Below are positions 14,089-24,642 of a stretch of 64,000 nt of DNA, piece after piece; the first letter of the stretch is position 1; each line of letters opens with the position of its first letter. The notes under the pieces are model-generated. The model was not told the origin of the DNA, ran no database searches, and worked only from the letters and a program-made list of their open reading frames with translations. Source of the DNA: JADJXM01 sp937967285 (GTDB taxonomy: Bacteria; Acidobacteriota; Blastocatellia; RBC074); contig JBFWQI010000010.1 of assembly GCA_050249535.1 (NCBI GenBank), forward strand, positions 1 through 64,000, given 5' to 3'. The position numbers were made by a program, and so were the translations under genes.

Positions 14089-15141
14089 ATGAAAAGATCG
14101 TTAATTTATGGATTGATCGGATTGTCGGTGGCCGCGCTTGCGATCGCGGCAGGCAGCAGGCAGATGGCTGAAAAGCGGCCGGCGCAGGCGTCAACCGCTG
14201 TGAAGAGCGAAAAGACGAGTCCCGATCTGATCGCCGCGCCGGGACGCGTCGAACCGCTGTCGGAGGAGATCAGGATCGGGGCGGCGATCAGCGGGCGGCT
14301 CAAGTCGGTGCTGGTTGACGAGGGGGACAGAGTACGAAAAGGGCAGGTTCTGGCGGTGATCGAGGACGCCGATTATCGCGCGCGTCTCGCCTCGAACGAG
14401 GCGGTGCTGGAGCAGAAGGAGGCCGAGCTGCGCCGCGTCATCAACGGCGCGCGGGATCAGGAGCGGCGCGAGGCCTTTGCCTCGATCAGGGAGTCCGAGG
14501 CTGTCATGGAGAACGCGCGAGCCGAAATGGCGCGTCGCCAGGGGCTCGCACGGACCGGCGACATCGCCCGCGAGGAGGTCGAACGCTCCGAAAGCCAGTT
14601 CAATGTGGCCCGGGCGCGGCATCAGGCGGCGGTCGAGCGCCATTCGTTCATAGACGCCAACGCGCGTCAGGAGGACCTGGATCGCGCGCGCGCCGAAGCC
14701 TCGCTGGCCAGAGCCATGATCGCCGAGGCGAGGGCGATGCTCGAGAAGACCGTCGTCCGGTCTCCGATAGACGGCGTTGTGCTCCACAGGCACCTCAAGA
14801 CCGGTGAAAATGTGCTCAGCTCACCGGCCGGAGGGAACCAGCCGATCCTGACCATCGCCGACAACTCCGTCCTTCGAGTACGCGTCGATGTCGATGAAGT
14901 CGATGTCGGCCGGCTGAGAGAAGGACAGGACGCCTGGGTCCGCGCCGATGCTTACGGCGACAGGAAGTTCCCCGGACGCGTCATCCGCGTCGGCGAAATC
15001 CTCGGCCGCAAGAACCTCCGCACCGACGATCCGGTCGAAAAGGTCGATACCAAAATCCTTGAAGCGCTGATCGAACTCGAACCGGGAAGCGAGCTCAAGC
15101 TCGGCCTCCGCGTCGATGCCTTCATCTCTCTCAAACGATAA
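14089..15141 (+). CDS. HlyD/DevB-type periplasmic adaptor (membrane fusion protein)
   Basis: A 350-residue adaptor anchored by an N-terminal hydrophobic segment (about 7-24). It has biotinyl-lipoyl-like halves around residues 55-95 and 225-250 (SPIDGVVLHRHLKTGENV) enclosing a long alpha-helical coiled coil (about 95-215, rich in Glu, Arg and Ala), followed by a beta-barrel domain. It is the last gene of the TetR-controlled operon, 25 bp after the ATPase, and would link the DevC-like permease to an outer-membrane channel encoded elsewhere, since no TolC-like gene is present in this window. Confidence 0.9.
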   Translation: MKRSLIYGLIGLSVAALAIAAGSRQMAEKRPAQASTAVKSEKTSPDLIAAPGRVEPLSEEIRIGAAISGRLKSVLVDEGDRVRKGQVLAVIEDADYRARLASNEAVLEQKEAELRRVINGARDQERREAFASIRESEAVMENARAEMARRQGLARTGDIAREEVERSESQFNVARARHQAAVERHSFIDANARQEDLDRARAEASLARAMIAEARAMLEKTVVRSPIDGVVLHRHLKTGENVLSSPAGGNQPILTIADNSVLRVRVDVDEVDVGRLREGQDAWVRADAYGDRKFPGRVIRVGEILGRKNLRTDDPVEKVDTKILEALIELEPGSELKLGLRVDAFISLKR

Positions 15142-15248
15142 CCCAACGGGCGCCGGCCTCAGGGTCGGACCGGTCATTCCTTCTGCCTGACTGTATTTTT
15201 GAGGGCGGTTGGCTTAGATTGATAACCCGTGAGGCCGGCGTTCCCGTT

Positions 15249-16196
15249 ATGAACCGTACAGACCGATTACTGGCGATCGTGCTCGAACTTCAGCGCAAGG
15301 GACATCGGCGCGCTGAGGACCTGGCTGCAACCTTCGAGACGAGCAAGCGGACGATCTATCGCGATATCCAGGCGCTCTGCGAATCGGGCGTCCCGGTTGT
15401 CGCGCAACCCGGCATCGGTTATTCGCTGGTCGAGGGATACTTTCTGCCTCCGGTCGCCTTCAGCGCGGACGAGGCGACGATGCTCCTGCTCGGCTCTCAG
15501 TTCGTCGCCGACAATTTCGATGCACGCTACAGGGAAGCGGCCGAGGCCGCCGGCCGCAAGATCGAGGCTGTCTTGTCGGAGCCGCTTCGCAGCGAGGTCG
15601 CCTCACTCAGGGAATGCATCGTCTTCGTGACGCCCGAGACCCTCGGCCGCGATGCGCTCGCCGGCCCGCTCCAGCAACTCAGGCGCGCTATCCTCGAACG
15701 CAAAACCGTCCGCTTTCATTACCATACCCGTTACTCAAGCGACGGGCGCAGCGCCAGAAATTACAGGGAAGCCGATCCGTACGGCCTGATCCATTACGGC
15801 GATTCCTGGTACCTCATCGCCTGGTGCCACCTCAGAAACGACTACCGTAATTTCAAGGTCGCACGGATCGCGGACTTGAAGATCCTCGACCGCGTCTTCG
15901 AGCGTGACCCGAAATTCAGGATGGAACCGCCCGAGGAGGACAATCGCGATCTGATCGTCAGGGCGATCTTCGATCACGAGTCCGCTCCCTGGGTCAAAGA
16001 GAGCAGATCATATTATATAGATGAGATGGAAGATGTTCCGGACGGCCTGATGGTGACGCTCCGTGTCAGAGTGGAAGACGAGATTTTTCAATGGTTTATG
16101 AGCTGGGGCGGCCATGTCAGGGTACTGGAACCGGAATCCCTTCAGCTCCGGCTGGTCGAGGGCGCGAAAAATATCCTGAAAAATTATTCCTGGTGA
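15249..16196 (+). CDS. YafY-family transcriptional regulator (HTH plus WYL domain)
   Basis: A 315-residue regulator. Residues 1-60 form a DeoR-like helix-turn-helix (DRLLAIVLELQRKG, then TSKRTIYRDIQALCESGVPV). A WYL ligand-binding domain follows (about 140-235) with SWYLIAWC and the downstream FKVARI segment, then a WCX C-terminal extension. Such proteins are often activators or repressors sensing nucleotides or other small ligands, frequently linked to DNA damage or defence. Here the neighbour is a DinB protein, a combination seen in other genomes; coupling is plausible. The ATG at 15249 begins the conserved domain; a TTG at 15219 is an alternative upstream start. Confidence 0.88.
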   Translation: MNRTDRLLAIVLELQRKGHRRAEDLAATFETSKRTIYRDIQALCESGVPVVAQPGIGYSLVEGYFLPPVAFSADEATMLLLGSQFVADNFDARYREAAEAAGRKIEAVLSEPLRSEVASLRECIVFVTPETLGRDALAGPLQQLRRAILERKTVRFHYHTRYSSDGRSARNYREADPYGLIHYGDSWYLIAWCHLRNDYRNFKVARIADLKILDRVFERDPKFRMEPPEEDNRDLIVRAIFDHESAPWVKESRSYYIDEMEDVPDGLMVTLRVRVEDEIFQWFMSWGGHVRVLEPESLQLRLVEGAKNILKNYSW

Positions 16197-16296
16197 AAAT
16201 GCTGCTGACATAGGGGTGTCACCGGCTTCGATTATCTTACAAACCTCGCCGGAAATGGCCGGCCAAAATCAAATCAGGCAGAGGAGAATCAAATTT

Positions 16297-16800
16297 ATGA
16301 ACAAGCAGGCGTTGTCGGGACAGCGAGGGTATTTCAGCATGGTCCACGGTGTGACACTGAGGCTGATCGGTTCGTTCAGCGACGAGGATCTCGATTATCG
16401 TCCGCGGCCGGAGATGCGTTCGGTGCGAGACCTGATCCTTCACATCTACGGCGCCGAAAAGGCGATGGCCGAAGGCGTGGTGGCCGGCAAGCTGACTGAA
16501 GCCGAGGAGTACAAGGGAATCCCTGAAAAAGACGAGGCGAAGCCCTGGCTGGCGGCCATAAAAACCATCGCCGATGCGCAGGATTACGCGAAGCGCTGCC
16601 ACCAGGCGGCCGATGAAGCGCTGGAGAAAGTGACCGACGAGCAGCTCGCCTCGCAGATCGAGTCGCCGTTCGGGACCTTCCTCGGCTGGCAGTACTTCAA
16701 CTTCTGCTATGACGAGCACTGGCATCATCGCGGTCAGCTTTACACCTATGCCCGTCTGCTCGGCAAGGAGCCGCCGATGCTCTACGATTACGGCAACTGA
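16297..16800 (+). CDS. DinB-superfamily protein
   Basis: A 167-residue four-helix-bundle protein. The metal-site histidines are recognisable: one in LILHIYGAEKAM and the C-terminal pair in DEHWHHRGQL, the usual DinB signature. The ATG at 16297 is preceded by GAGGAGA; the longer in-frame reading from 16216 has no ribosome site. DinB-like proteins are metal-dependent and many act as thiol (for example bacillithiol or mycothiol) transferases, or are simply of unknown function. It lies 100 bp after the YafY regulator on the same strand and may be its target. Confidence 0.88.
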   Translation: MNKQALSGQRGYFSMVHGVTLRLIGSFSDEDLDYRPRPEMRSVRDLILHIYGAEKAMAEGVVAGKLTEAEEYKGIPEKDEAKPWLAAIKTIADAQDYAKRCHQAADEALEKVTDEQLASQIESPFGTFLGWQYFNFCYDEHWHHRGQLYTYARLLGKEPPMLYDYGN

Positions 16801-16805
16801 TCTCG

Positions 16806-16844
16806 TACGCCGCCGGAGGAGGGTCAGCCTGCTCCGGCGGCGTA
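16806..16844 (+). terminator. Hairpin after the DinB gene
   Basis: A perfect 13-bp stem TACGCCGCCGGAG / CTCCGGCGGCGTA encloses a 13-nt loop, starting 6 bp after the DinB stop. There is no T-tract after the stem, so it is either a weak or Rho-assisted terminator or an mRNA-stabilising hairpin. Confidence 0.55.
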
Positions 16845-16954
16845 AAGAAGGCAATTGAATACCACCCGCCGCTGAAGTAAAATCCGCAATCCAGCCGATC
16901 AGTCCCCAATTTTGAAAATTCGTTCCCGACCGATTACCCGGAGACATCAAACGA

Positions 16955-19900
16955 ATGAAGTGTGATCGTTACATGCGTCGCATTACCGGGCGAGAATACC
17001 GCATTGCGGTATTGATTTTTGTCACGCTGACTTTCAACGTCGCGCCGCAGATGGCGAAAGTCCGTCCGGAGCTCGCTCATGCACAGGCGCCGCTGGTCTG
17101 GACGCAACTCGGGCCGGGCAATTTCGCCAATGCCGACTTCAATTCCGGAGCGGTCCATTCCGACGGCTCGGGCGGGGCGGTCTATCTGGGCGGTACGACT
17201 GGCGGGGGGCTGCTGCGCGGCTCAGATGCGGCGGGACAGAACGGCTGGGAGCGGATACTGGATGGCGATGTCGGACCTGTCGTCGTCGATCCGCTGGATC
17301 AGCGGATCATTTACGCCAGTACGCTCAACCTGCAGGACGGGCCAAGAATCGCGATCAGGAAATCGACCGACGGCGGACAACGGTTCAATCTTGTCAGATT
17401 CGGGATGATCGAGGAGAGCGCGATTCTGACGCCGCTCTCTCCGCTGATCATCGATCCGTCCGATTCGAGACGGCTCTGGACAGCGGGCCAGCACATCTGG
17501 AGGACTGAGAATCGCGCGGCGAACTGGTCGCGGGCCAATGCCGAGACGTTTCTGGGCGCCTGCACCGCGATCGCCGTCTCTCAGACTGACGGCAATCGCG
17601 CGATCGCCGGCACGGCCGAAGGTTATCTGATGCGAACCTCGATTGCACTGACCTCCGATCAGTCGCACCAGTGGCAGATAGCGCAGCCGCGTGCGGGCAG
17701 GGTCTCTGCGATCGTCTTCGATCCGAGGGATGAGCGGATTGCTTATGCCGGTTATGCGGGGGCGGGCGGACCGCATCTCTGGAAGACGGCCGATGGCGGG
17801 GCAACCTGGACGGGCATCGACGGAACGGGTCAGACGGGATTGCCGGACTCTCCGGTCAATGCGATCGCGATCGATCTGGTAGATCCGATGCGGATCTACG
17901 CCGCAACAGATGCCGGGCTCTTCGTCTCGACCGGCGGGGGAGTTGACTGGGCGCTCGAAACTGGAATCCCCGCGGTCCCTGTCCGGGCGCTCGTCTACCA
18001 CTTTCAAAACGGAACGAGGAATTTATATGCCTTCACCGGCGGCAGCGGCGTCTGGAGGACTCAGACAGCCGGGAACGTCTGTTCGTTTTCGCTTTCGGCG
18101 GTCGAGCGAACGGCGCCGGCGGCGGGAGGTCCGTTCAGCGTGGATGTCGGGACGAGCCCCGGCTGTCAGTGGACGGCACGCTCTAATGCCGCGTGGATCA
18201 CAGTAACTGCCGGGGCGAACGGTTCGGGAGGCGGGCTGATTCGACTCAGTGCGGCGGCGAACAATTCGATTCAGGGGCGCGTCGGGACGGTGACGATAGC
18301 CGGCCGGACGCTGGTCGTCAGGCAGCTTCCGGCGATCGATACGACTCCGCCGGCGATCGCTATCACCGGCCCGACATCGGAAGACACATATCGCACCGAC
18401 CTCGAGACGATCACGCTCTCGGGCACGGCATCGGACGATATCGTCGTCGACAAGGTCACTCTCTCGACCGACAGGGGAGAGATCGGCACGGCCGTCGGCA
18501 CGAGCAACTGGACGATCAATGTCAATGTCCGTCTGGGTGTCAACGTCTTCACACTCACCGCGCGCGATGCTTCCGGCAACAGTTCAAGCGACGTCCTGAC
18601 CGTCATCCTGAGGCCGGAATTTCTGAAGAGCGCCGTGGCAGGGCGGCAGACTCCGCCGTTCAGCGGCGAGGGCGGGGCGGCGATCGACGCGCGCCTTATC
18701 AATCCGCGCCACATCGCTTTCGACTCGACAGGGAATCTCTATTTTTCAACCAACATGGTCGTCCAGCGGATCACGCCGGCCGGGACGATCAACACCGTTA
18801 TCGGCACGACCGCCGGTTTCGGCGGCGACGGCGGTCCGGCCAGTGAAGCGCAGCTCTATTTTCCCGAGGGGCTGGCGATAGATACGGCCGGCAACATCTA
18901 CATTGCCGACAAATGGAACCATCGGATTCGCAAGGTCGCGCCCAACGGTGTCATCACGACGTTCGCCGGATCGGGGCCGAACTCGACTCCGACAGGCGGG
19001 TACGGCGGCGACGGAGGCCCGGCGACTCAGGCCCAGTTGAACCAGCCGCATGGGATCGCACTGGATGCGGCCGGCAATCTCTACATTGCCGATGAAGGGA
19101 ACGGACGTATCCGCAAGGTTTCGCCCGGAGGGATCATCACGACGGTGGCCGGCAACGGCGGCACGCAGAACAGCGGAGACGGAGGACCGGCCGTCTCCGC
19201 CTCGGTCGCGCTGCCGCGTGACGTCAAGGTCGATGCGGCGGGAAATCTTTATATCGCCAGCGCGCTCGACAGGATCCGCCGCGTCTCAGCCAACGGCGCT
19301 ATCACGACGATCGCCGGCGCGGGCAACGGTTTTGGGGGAGACGGCGGCCCGGCTACCAGCGCGCTCTTCCGGCTGCCAGTCGGCGTGCTGCCGGACAATC
19401 TCGGCAACATCTACATTTCGGACGGCAATAACGGGCGCATCCGCCGGATCGAGCCGGACGGGACTATCAACACCGTCGCCCTGGCCGGCGCGCCGGTAGG
19501 CCTGGCGCTCGGCAAGGATGGCGCGGTTTACATCGCCGAGAATCCGGGGCTCGGCCGGATCAGCCGGCTGGCGGTCTTTCCGCCGCCCGAAGCGATTCCT
19601 CCGACGATCGCGATCACATCGCCGCAGACCACGACGGGTCTTTACACTTCGCTGTCGGATTTTCTGACGCTGCAGGGAACGGCCTCGGACAATCAGTTTC
19701 TGACTCATGTCGCGGTGACGAGCGATCGGGGAGTTCTGGGCGTGGCCGAGGGGACAGATAACTGGCGTTCGACGGTGACCCTCAAGCCCGGGATCAACAA
19801 CCTTACCTTCAGGGCATGGGATATCGACGGAAACAGCGCCGAGGCGAAGCTCGCCGTCAATTACGTCAGGGCGCTGCAGGTCAATGCGTTTGCAGGTTTG

Positions 19901-21583
19901 CGGGGAGCTGCAGGATTCGCCGGGGACTCCGGTCCGGCATCCGGCGCGAGATTCAACACTCCTTCCGGCATCGCCTTCGATACGGGAGGCGCTCTGCTGA
20001 TCGCCGATACCGGTAATCACCGGATCAGGAAGATCGACGGGAACGGGCAGGTCTCGACCATTGCCGGAACGGGGCAGGTCGGATTGCGATTGATCGACGG
20101 GCCGGCGACAGAGGCCGATCTCAACCAGCCTCGCGGAGTGGCCGTCGGCGCGTCCGGGGATATCTTTTTCACCGATTCGCAGAACCACAGAGTGTGCAGG
20201 ATCTCGCCGGCGGGACAGTTGACGACTGTCGCCGGAACTGGCGTCGAGGGCTTTTCGGGCGACGGCGGGCCGGCGAAGGATGCGCGACTGAACGCGCCGA
20301 CGGGAATCGCCGTCAACACTGCCGGCGACCTGTTCATCTCTGACAGCGGCAATCAGCGCGTTCGCAGAGTCGATGCTCAAACCGGCGCTATTACCACGAT
20401 TTTCAGTGGATCGCAGGGACTCCAAATGCCGGCCGGGCTGGCTGTTGATGCCGCCGGCAACCTCTACGTCGCGGACAGGGTCAACGGCGGGCGCGTCTAC
20501 AGAATAACCCCGGCCGGAGCGATCAGCGTCCACGCCGGAAATGGATCGGCCGGCACGACGACCGTCGACGGGATTCCGGCCCCTGAGTTCGCGCTCTCGC
20601 TGCCCAATCAACTGGCCTTCGACACGGAGGGCAGCCTTTATATCATCGAGGAGTTCAGTCAGCGCATCGTTCGCGTGACTCCCGACGGGAGGGCGCTGAT
20701 CTCTGCCGAGCTGAACGGGCTGGCGTTCGACGAGGACGTGACGCCGCCGCCATTCTTCTCAGGCAGGGGCAGCGGAATCGCGCTCGATACAACCGGGCGG
20801 ATCTTTGTCTCCGATTCCGCCCATCATCGCGTCGGCCTGATCGGATCCGGCGCCTACAGTCCGGTGGTTCCGGTCTCTGCGGCCAGCTTCCTCGGGCCGG
20901 GGCTCTCGCCGGCATCGATCGGAGCCGCTTTCGGCGTCGATCTGGCGACAACCGTCGAACAGGCGCTGACGCAACCGCTTCCGTCGACGCTCGCCGGCAC
21001 GACTGCAGTCATTCGCGACAGCCAGAAGCTCCAGCACCTGGTTCAGCTCTTCTTCGTCTCTCCGCTGCAGGTCAATTTTCTGATGCCGCGGAGCAACATC
21101 TCGGCAGGTCCCGCCACTCTGGCCGTCACCAACAGCCTCGGCAAGGTCTCACTCGGATCGTTCGAGGTCGTGACGACGGCGCCCGCGCTCTTCGCCGCCA
21201 ACGGCAACGGGCAGGGACCGGCTGCCGCCGTGGTCCTGCGAGTCAGGCCGGACGGAACGCAGATCTACGAACCAGTGGCCGACTACGACTCAGGCCAGGG
21301 CACATTCGTGACCCGCCCGATCGATCTCGGCGTACCGGGCGATCAGATCTTCCTCGTTCTATTCGGCACGGGGCTTCATGCCTCCGGCGGACTGGTCAAT
21401 GCAAAAGTGACGGTCGGTGAGACGGATGCGGAACTGCTCTTCATCGGAAGTCAGGGAGAACTGGCAGGACTCGATCAGGTCAACCTCAGGCTGGCGTCAA
21501 ACCTGGCCGGGCGCGGTGAGGTCATAGTCAGATTAAGCATCAACGAGAGGCCGGCGAATGAGGTGATGGTCAGGATTAAATGA
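16955..21583 (+). CDS. Giant secreted NHL-repeat protein with BNR, BACON-like and TIGR03437 domains
   Basis: A 1542-residue exported protein. An N-terminal signal (about 15-44, ending AHAQA) is followed by a BNR/sortilin-like propeller (45-370), a BACON-like domain (about 376-455, CQWTARSNAAWITVTAG), an Ig-like module (462-553), NHL repeats (562-873), a second Ig-like module (878-972), more NHL repeats (977-1302) and a C-terminal TIGR03437 domain (1303-1542), typical of Acidobacteriota secreted proteins. The NHL units share a GDGGPA motif followed by IAxDxxGNLYIAD-type strands, at least eight copies. It is probably an extracellular or surface scaffold; propellers of this kind bind proteins or glycans, but no ligand can be assigned. 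It is monocistronic, with GGAGA before the ATG, and its repeats would make it prone to recombination. Confidence 0.88.
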   Translation: MKCDRYMRRITGREYRIAVLIFVTLTFNVAPQMAKVRPELAHAQAPLVWTQLGPGNFANADFNSGAVHSDGSGGAVYLGGTTGGGLLRGSDAAGQNGWERILDGDVGPVVVDPLDQRIIYASTLNLQDGPRIAIRKSTDGGQRFNLVRFGMIEESAILTPLSPLIIDPSDSRRLWTAGQHIWRTENRAANWSRANAETFLGACTAIAVSQTDGNRAIAGTAEGYLMRTSIALTSDQSHQWQIAQPRAGRVSAIVFDPRDERIAYAGYAGAGGPHLWKTADGGATWTGIDGTGQTGLPDSPVNAIAIDLVDPMRIYAATDAGLFVSTGGGVDWALETGIPAVPVRALVYHFQNGTRNLYAFTGGSGVWRTQTAGNVCSFSLSAVERTAPAAGGPFSVDVGTSPGCQWTARSNAAWITVTAGANGSGGGLIRLSAAANNSIQGRVGTVTIAGRTLVVRQLPAIDTTPPAIAITGPTSEDTYRTDLETITLSGTASDDIVVDKVTLSTDRGEIGTAVGTSNWTINVNVRLGVNVFTLTARDASGNSSSDVLTVILRPEFLKSAVAGRQTPPFSGEGGAAIDARLINPRHIAFDSTGNLYFSTNMVVQRITPAGTINTVIGTTAGFGGDGGPASEAQLYFPEGLAIDTAGNIYIADKWNHRIRKVAPNGVITTFAGSGPNSTPTGGYGGDGGPATQAQLNQPHGIALDAAGNLYIADEGNGRIRKVSPGGIITTVAGNGGTQNSGDGGPAVSASVALPRDVKVDAAGNLYIASALDRIRRVSANGAITTIAGAGNGFGGDGGPATSALFRLPVGVLPDNLGNIYISDGNNGRIRRIEPDGTINTVALAGAPVGLALGKDGAVYIAENPGLGRISRLAVFPPPEAIPPTIAITSPQTTTGLYTSLSDFLTLQGTASDNQFLTHVAVTSDRGVLGVAEGTDNWRSTVTLKPGINNLTFRAWDIDGNSAEAKLAVNYVRALQVNAFAGLRGAAGFAGDSGPASGARFNTPSGIAFDTGGALLIADTGNHRIRKIDGNGQVSTIAGTGQVGLRLIDGPATEADLNQPRGVAVGASGDIFFTDSQNHRVCRISPAGQLTTVAGTGVEGFSGDGGPAKDARLNAPTGIAVNTAGDLFISDSGNQRVRRVDAQTGAITTIFSGSQGLQMPAGLAVDAAGNLYVADRVNGGRVYRITPAGAISVHAGNGSAGTTTVDGIPAPEFALSLPNQLAFDTEGSLYIIEEFSQRIVRVTPDGRALISAELNGLAFDEDVTPPPFFSGRGSGIALDTTGRIFVSDSAHHRVGLIGSGAYSPVVPVSAASFLGPGLSPASIGAAFGVDLATTVEQALTQPLPSTLAGTTAVIRDSQKLQHLVQLFFVSPLQVNFLMPRSNISAGPATLAVTNSLGKVSLGSFEVVTTAPALFAANGNGQGPAAAVVLRVRPDGTQIYEPVADYDSGQGTFVTRPIDLGVPGDQIFLVLFGTGLHASGGLVNAKVTVGETDAELLFIGSQGELAGLDQVNLRLASNLAGRGEVIVRLSINERPANEVMVRIK

Positions 21584-21604
21584 CGTGTTGGCCGACGGAC
21601 GGGC

Positions 21605-22293
<689 letters not shown>

Positions 22294-22363
22294 CAGCATC
22301 TCTTCAGACCGCAATTCGGAGATCTATCAAGCTGATTAAGTAAAGTGAGGCCTCAAGACCACT

Positions 22364-22945
22364 ATGAAAAGACATGTGCTTGTTCTTATTGTTTCGTTAT
22401 TTCTGACCGGAGTGGCAGCGGCGCAGACCGCGCCGGCCGAGCAGCAGATCGCTGCGGCAGTTCTCGCCGCGCCGGAGGAGCTGCGCTCAGGCGCGGGTGT
22501 GCTCGGTTACGACGCACAGGGCAAGCTGGGCACGCTCCGCAAGGGGACCAACGAACTGATCTGCCTGGCCGACGATCCGTCGGATACGCGCTGGAGCGTG
22601 GCTTGCTACCACAAGGACCTCGATCCGTTCATGGCGCGCGGCCGCGAACTGGCGGCGCAGGGAATCAAGGGCGGCGATCGAAACGAGAAGTATCGCTGGA
22701 AGGAGATCGCTGAAGGCAAGCTCGCGATGCCGAAGGAACCGCGCATGCTCTACGTGCTGAGCGGCAAGGGATTCGATGCCGAAAAGGGCGCCGCCATCGA
22801 AGGTTCGCTCCGTTGGGTGATCTATGTGCCGTACGCGACCGCGGAATCGACTGGTCTTTCGACCAAGGCGAAGCGCGGAGCTCCGTGGCTGATGGATGCG
22901 GGCACGGCCGGTGCGCACATCATGATCTCGCCCCCTGGAAATTGA
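22364..22945 (+). CDS. Exported conserved hypothetical protein
   Basis: A 193-residue protein with a clear Sec signal (MKRHVLVLIVSLFLTGVAAA, cleavage before QTAPA). The mature part is hydrophilic with two cysteines (ELICLADD and VACYHKD) that could form a disulfide. I do not recognise the family. It is 3 bp upstream of a Tat-exported protein, so the two are probably cotranscribed and act in the same compartment. No catalytic motif is evident. Confidence 0.75.
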   Translation: MKRHVLVLIVSLFLTGVAAAQTAPAEQQIAAAVLAAPEELRSGAGVLGYDAQGKLGTLRKGTNELICLADDPSDTRWSVACYHKDLDPFMARGRELAAQGIKGGDRNEKYRWKEIAEGKLAMPKEPRMLYVLSGKGFDAEKGAAIEGSLRWVIYVPYATAESTGLSTKAKRGAPWLMDAGTAGAHIMISPPGN

Positions 22946-22948
22946 ACC

Positions 22949-24637
22949 TTGAAAAGAAGGGAATTCATCAAGCGATCGGCGGGCGGGATTACTGTCGCGA
23001 CGTCAATGACCGCGCGCCCGCAGGCCTCCAAACCGGACGTCCTGCGGATTGCGCTTGCCCAGGCCGAGGCCGCCATTCCCGCATCGCTTGCGATTCAGGC
23101 CGCTGACGGAGGATTCGTCATCCCGGCGTACGGTTTCGCCTACCCCGCATCGACCGCGGCCGAGGTTGCGCGGCTCGGCGCGGTCTTCTGCAACCGGGAT
23201 TCGAAGTACTTCCACGATCCGGCCATAGCTCAGCGGATCAGCCAGGGGATCGCATATCTCGTTCGCGAGCAGCATGACGACGGGACGATCGACCTGCCGA
23301 CCACCAATTTTCACTCGCCTCCTGATACCGGATTCGTCGTCGAGGACCTGACTCAGTTTTACGCCCTTTTAAAACGGGACGGAACTCCCGTCGCGGTCGA
23401 TTTGATGAAGCAGGCGGAACCGTTCATCCGCAAAGCCTCATCCGCGATCGCCGGCGGAGGCATCCATACTCCGAACCATCGCTGGGTCGCATCGGCAGCA
23501 CTGGCCGCCGCGTATGCGATCTTCAGGGATCCGGCTTATCTCAGGCGCATCGATCAGTGGCTGGCCGAAGGGATAGACTGCAACGATGACGGCGAATACA
23601 CGGAACTGAGCAACGGCGTCTACAATCGCGTCACCAACCGGGCGCTGATGATGATAGCCGAATCGCTCGACCGGCCGGCGTTGCTCGATCCGGTTCGCCG
23701 CAACCTTTCGATGATGATGTACGCGGTGCATCCCGACGGAGAGGTCGTTACCGACTACTCCCGCCGCCAGGACAGGAATACCCGTGCGACTATGAGCGGA
23801 TACTACATTCCGTATCGCGCGCTTTCGGTCAGGGACGGCAACGGTCAGTATGCTTCGATGGCGGACTGGATCGCCTCGCAGGCAGCGCAGGGGCGCGTAT
23901 CGCTGGCGGGCGATCTGGCCGACCTGATGCTTCGCGACGAACTGCGATCTGAAAAAGTGGTCCGCGCCGGCTTGCCGACCGACTACGCCCGCGAGTTCAA
24001 AGATTCAGGCGTAGCCCGAATCCGGCGCGGGGACCTCAGCGCGACTGTCACATCGGGCAGCCCGCGTTTCTTTTCGATCCGAAGCGGAGGCGCAGTTCTT
24101 GATTCGGTCAGGTTCGCCTCGGCCTTCTTCGGCAAAGGACAGTTCGTTTCTCCGAAACTTGAGGTTGCGGGAGGCGTTTACCGGCTGGAGCAGAGACTCG
24201 AGGGCTGGTACAACCAGCCATTGTCGCAGGGGATTCCGAACGTGAAATGGTCTGAGCTTCCGCACCGTCAGCGCGAACGCTCGCATCATTGCACCCTGCA
24301 CGCAGTGGTGACCATCCGGGAGATCCGAAACGGTTTCGAGATCGACTTTGAAGCCGTGGGGACCGACAGGGTGCCCGTCGTGGTCGAGTTCCTGTTCAGA
24401 TCAGAGGGTGTTCTGCAGGCGGAAGGCGGAATAGTCGAGGCCAACGGGACAAGTTTTCTGACCTCAGGTTTTGCGCGTTATCGCAGCGGAAATGACAGTT
24501 TGACGATCGGACCCGGCAAGGCAGACCATCGCTGGGCGAACCTGCGCGGCGGAGATCCTCCCGTTCCGGGACTGGTTCCGCTGACCCTTTCCGGTTTCAC
24601 CCCGTTCCGCCATACAGTCAAAGTGACGGCCGGATAG
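22949..24637 (+). CDS. Tat-exported protein, possible alpha/alpha-toroid polysaccharide-active enzyme
   Basis: A 562-residue protein whose start MKRREFIKRSAGGI is a twin-arginine signal. The first half (about 30-330) is helical with aromatic- and His-rich stretches (NFHSPPDTGFVVEDL, THNHRW-like HTPNHRW) and the second half (about 340-560) is beta-rich. This layout resembles heparinase II/III or other polysaccharide-lyase-like toroid plus beta-sandwich proteins, but I see no diagnostic catalytic signature, so the enzyme class is tentative. The start codon is TTG, 3 bp after the preceding stop, suggesting translational coupling. It ends 5 bp from the convergent gene. Confidence 0.65.
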   Translation: MKRREFIKRSAGGITVATSMTARPQASKPDVLRIALAQAEAAIPASLAIQAADGGFVIPAYGFAYPASTAAEVARLGAVFCNRDSKYFHDPAIAQRISQGIAYLVREQHDDGTIDLPTTNFHSPPDTGFVVEDLTQFYALLKRDGTPVAVDLMKQAEPFIRKASSAIAGGGIHTPNHRWVASAALAAAYAIFRDPAYLRRIDQWLAEGIDCNDDGEYTELSNGVYNRVTNRALMMIAESLDRPALLDPVRRNLSMMMYAVHPDGEVVTDYSRRQDRNTRATMSGYYIPYRALSVRDGNGQYASMADWIASQAAQGRVSLAGDLADLMLRDELRSEKVVRAGLPTDYAREFKDSGVARIRRGDLSATVTSGSPRFFSIRSGGAVLDSVRFASAFFGKGQFVSPKLEVAGGVYRLEQRLEGWYNQPLSQGIPNVKWSELPHRQRERSHHCTLHAVVTIREIRNGFEIDFEAVGTDRVPVVVEFLFRSEGVLQAEGGIVEANGTSFLTSGFARYRSGNDSLTIGPGKADHRWANLRGGDPPVPGLVPLTLSGFTPFRHTVKVTAG

Positions 24638-24642
24638 CCGGC

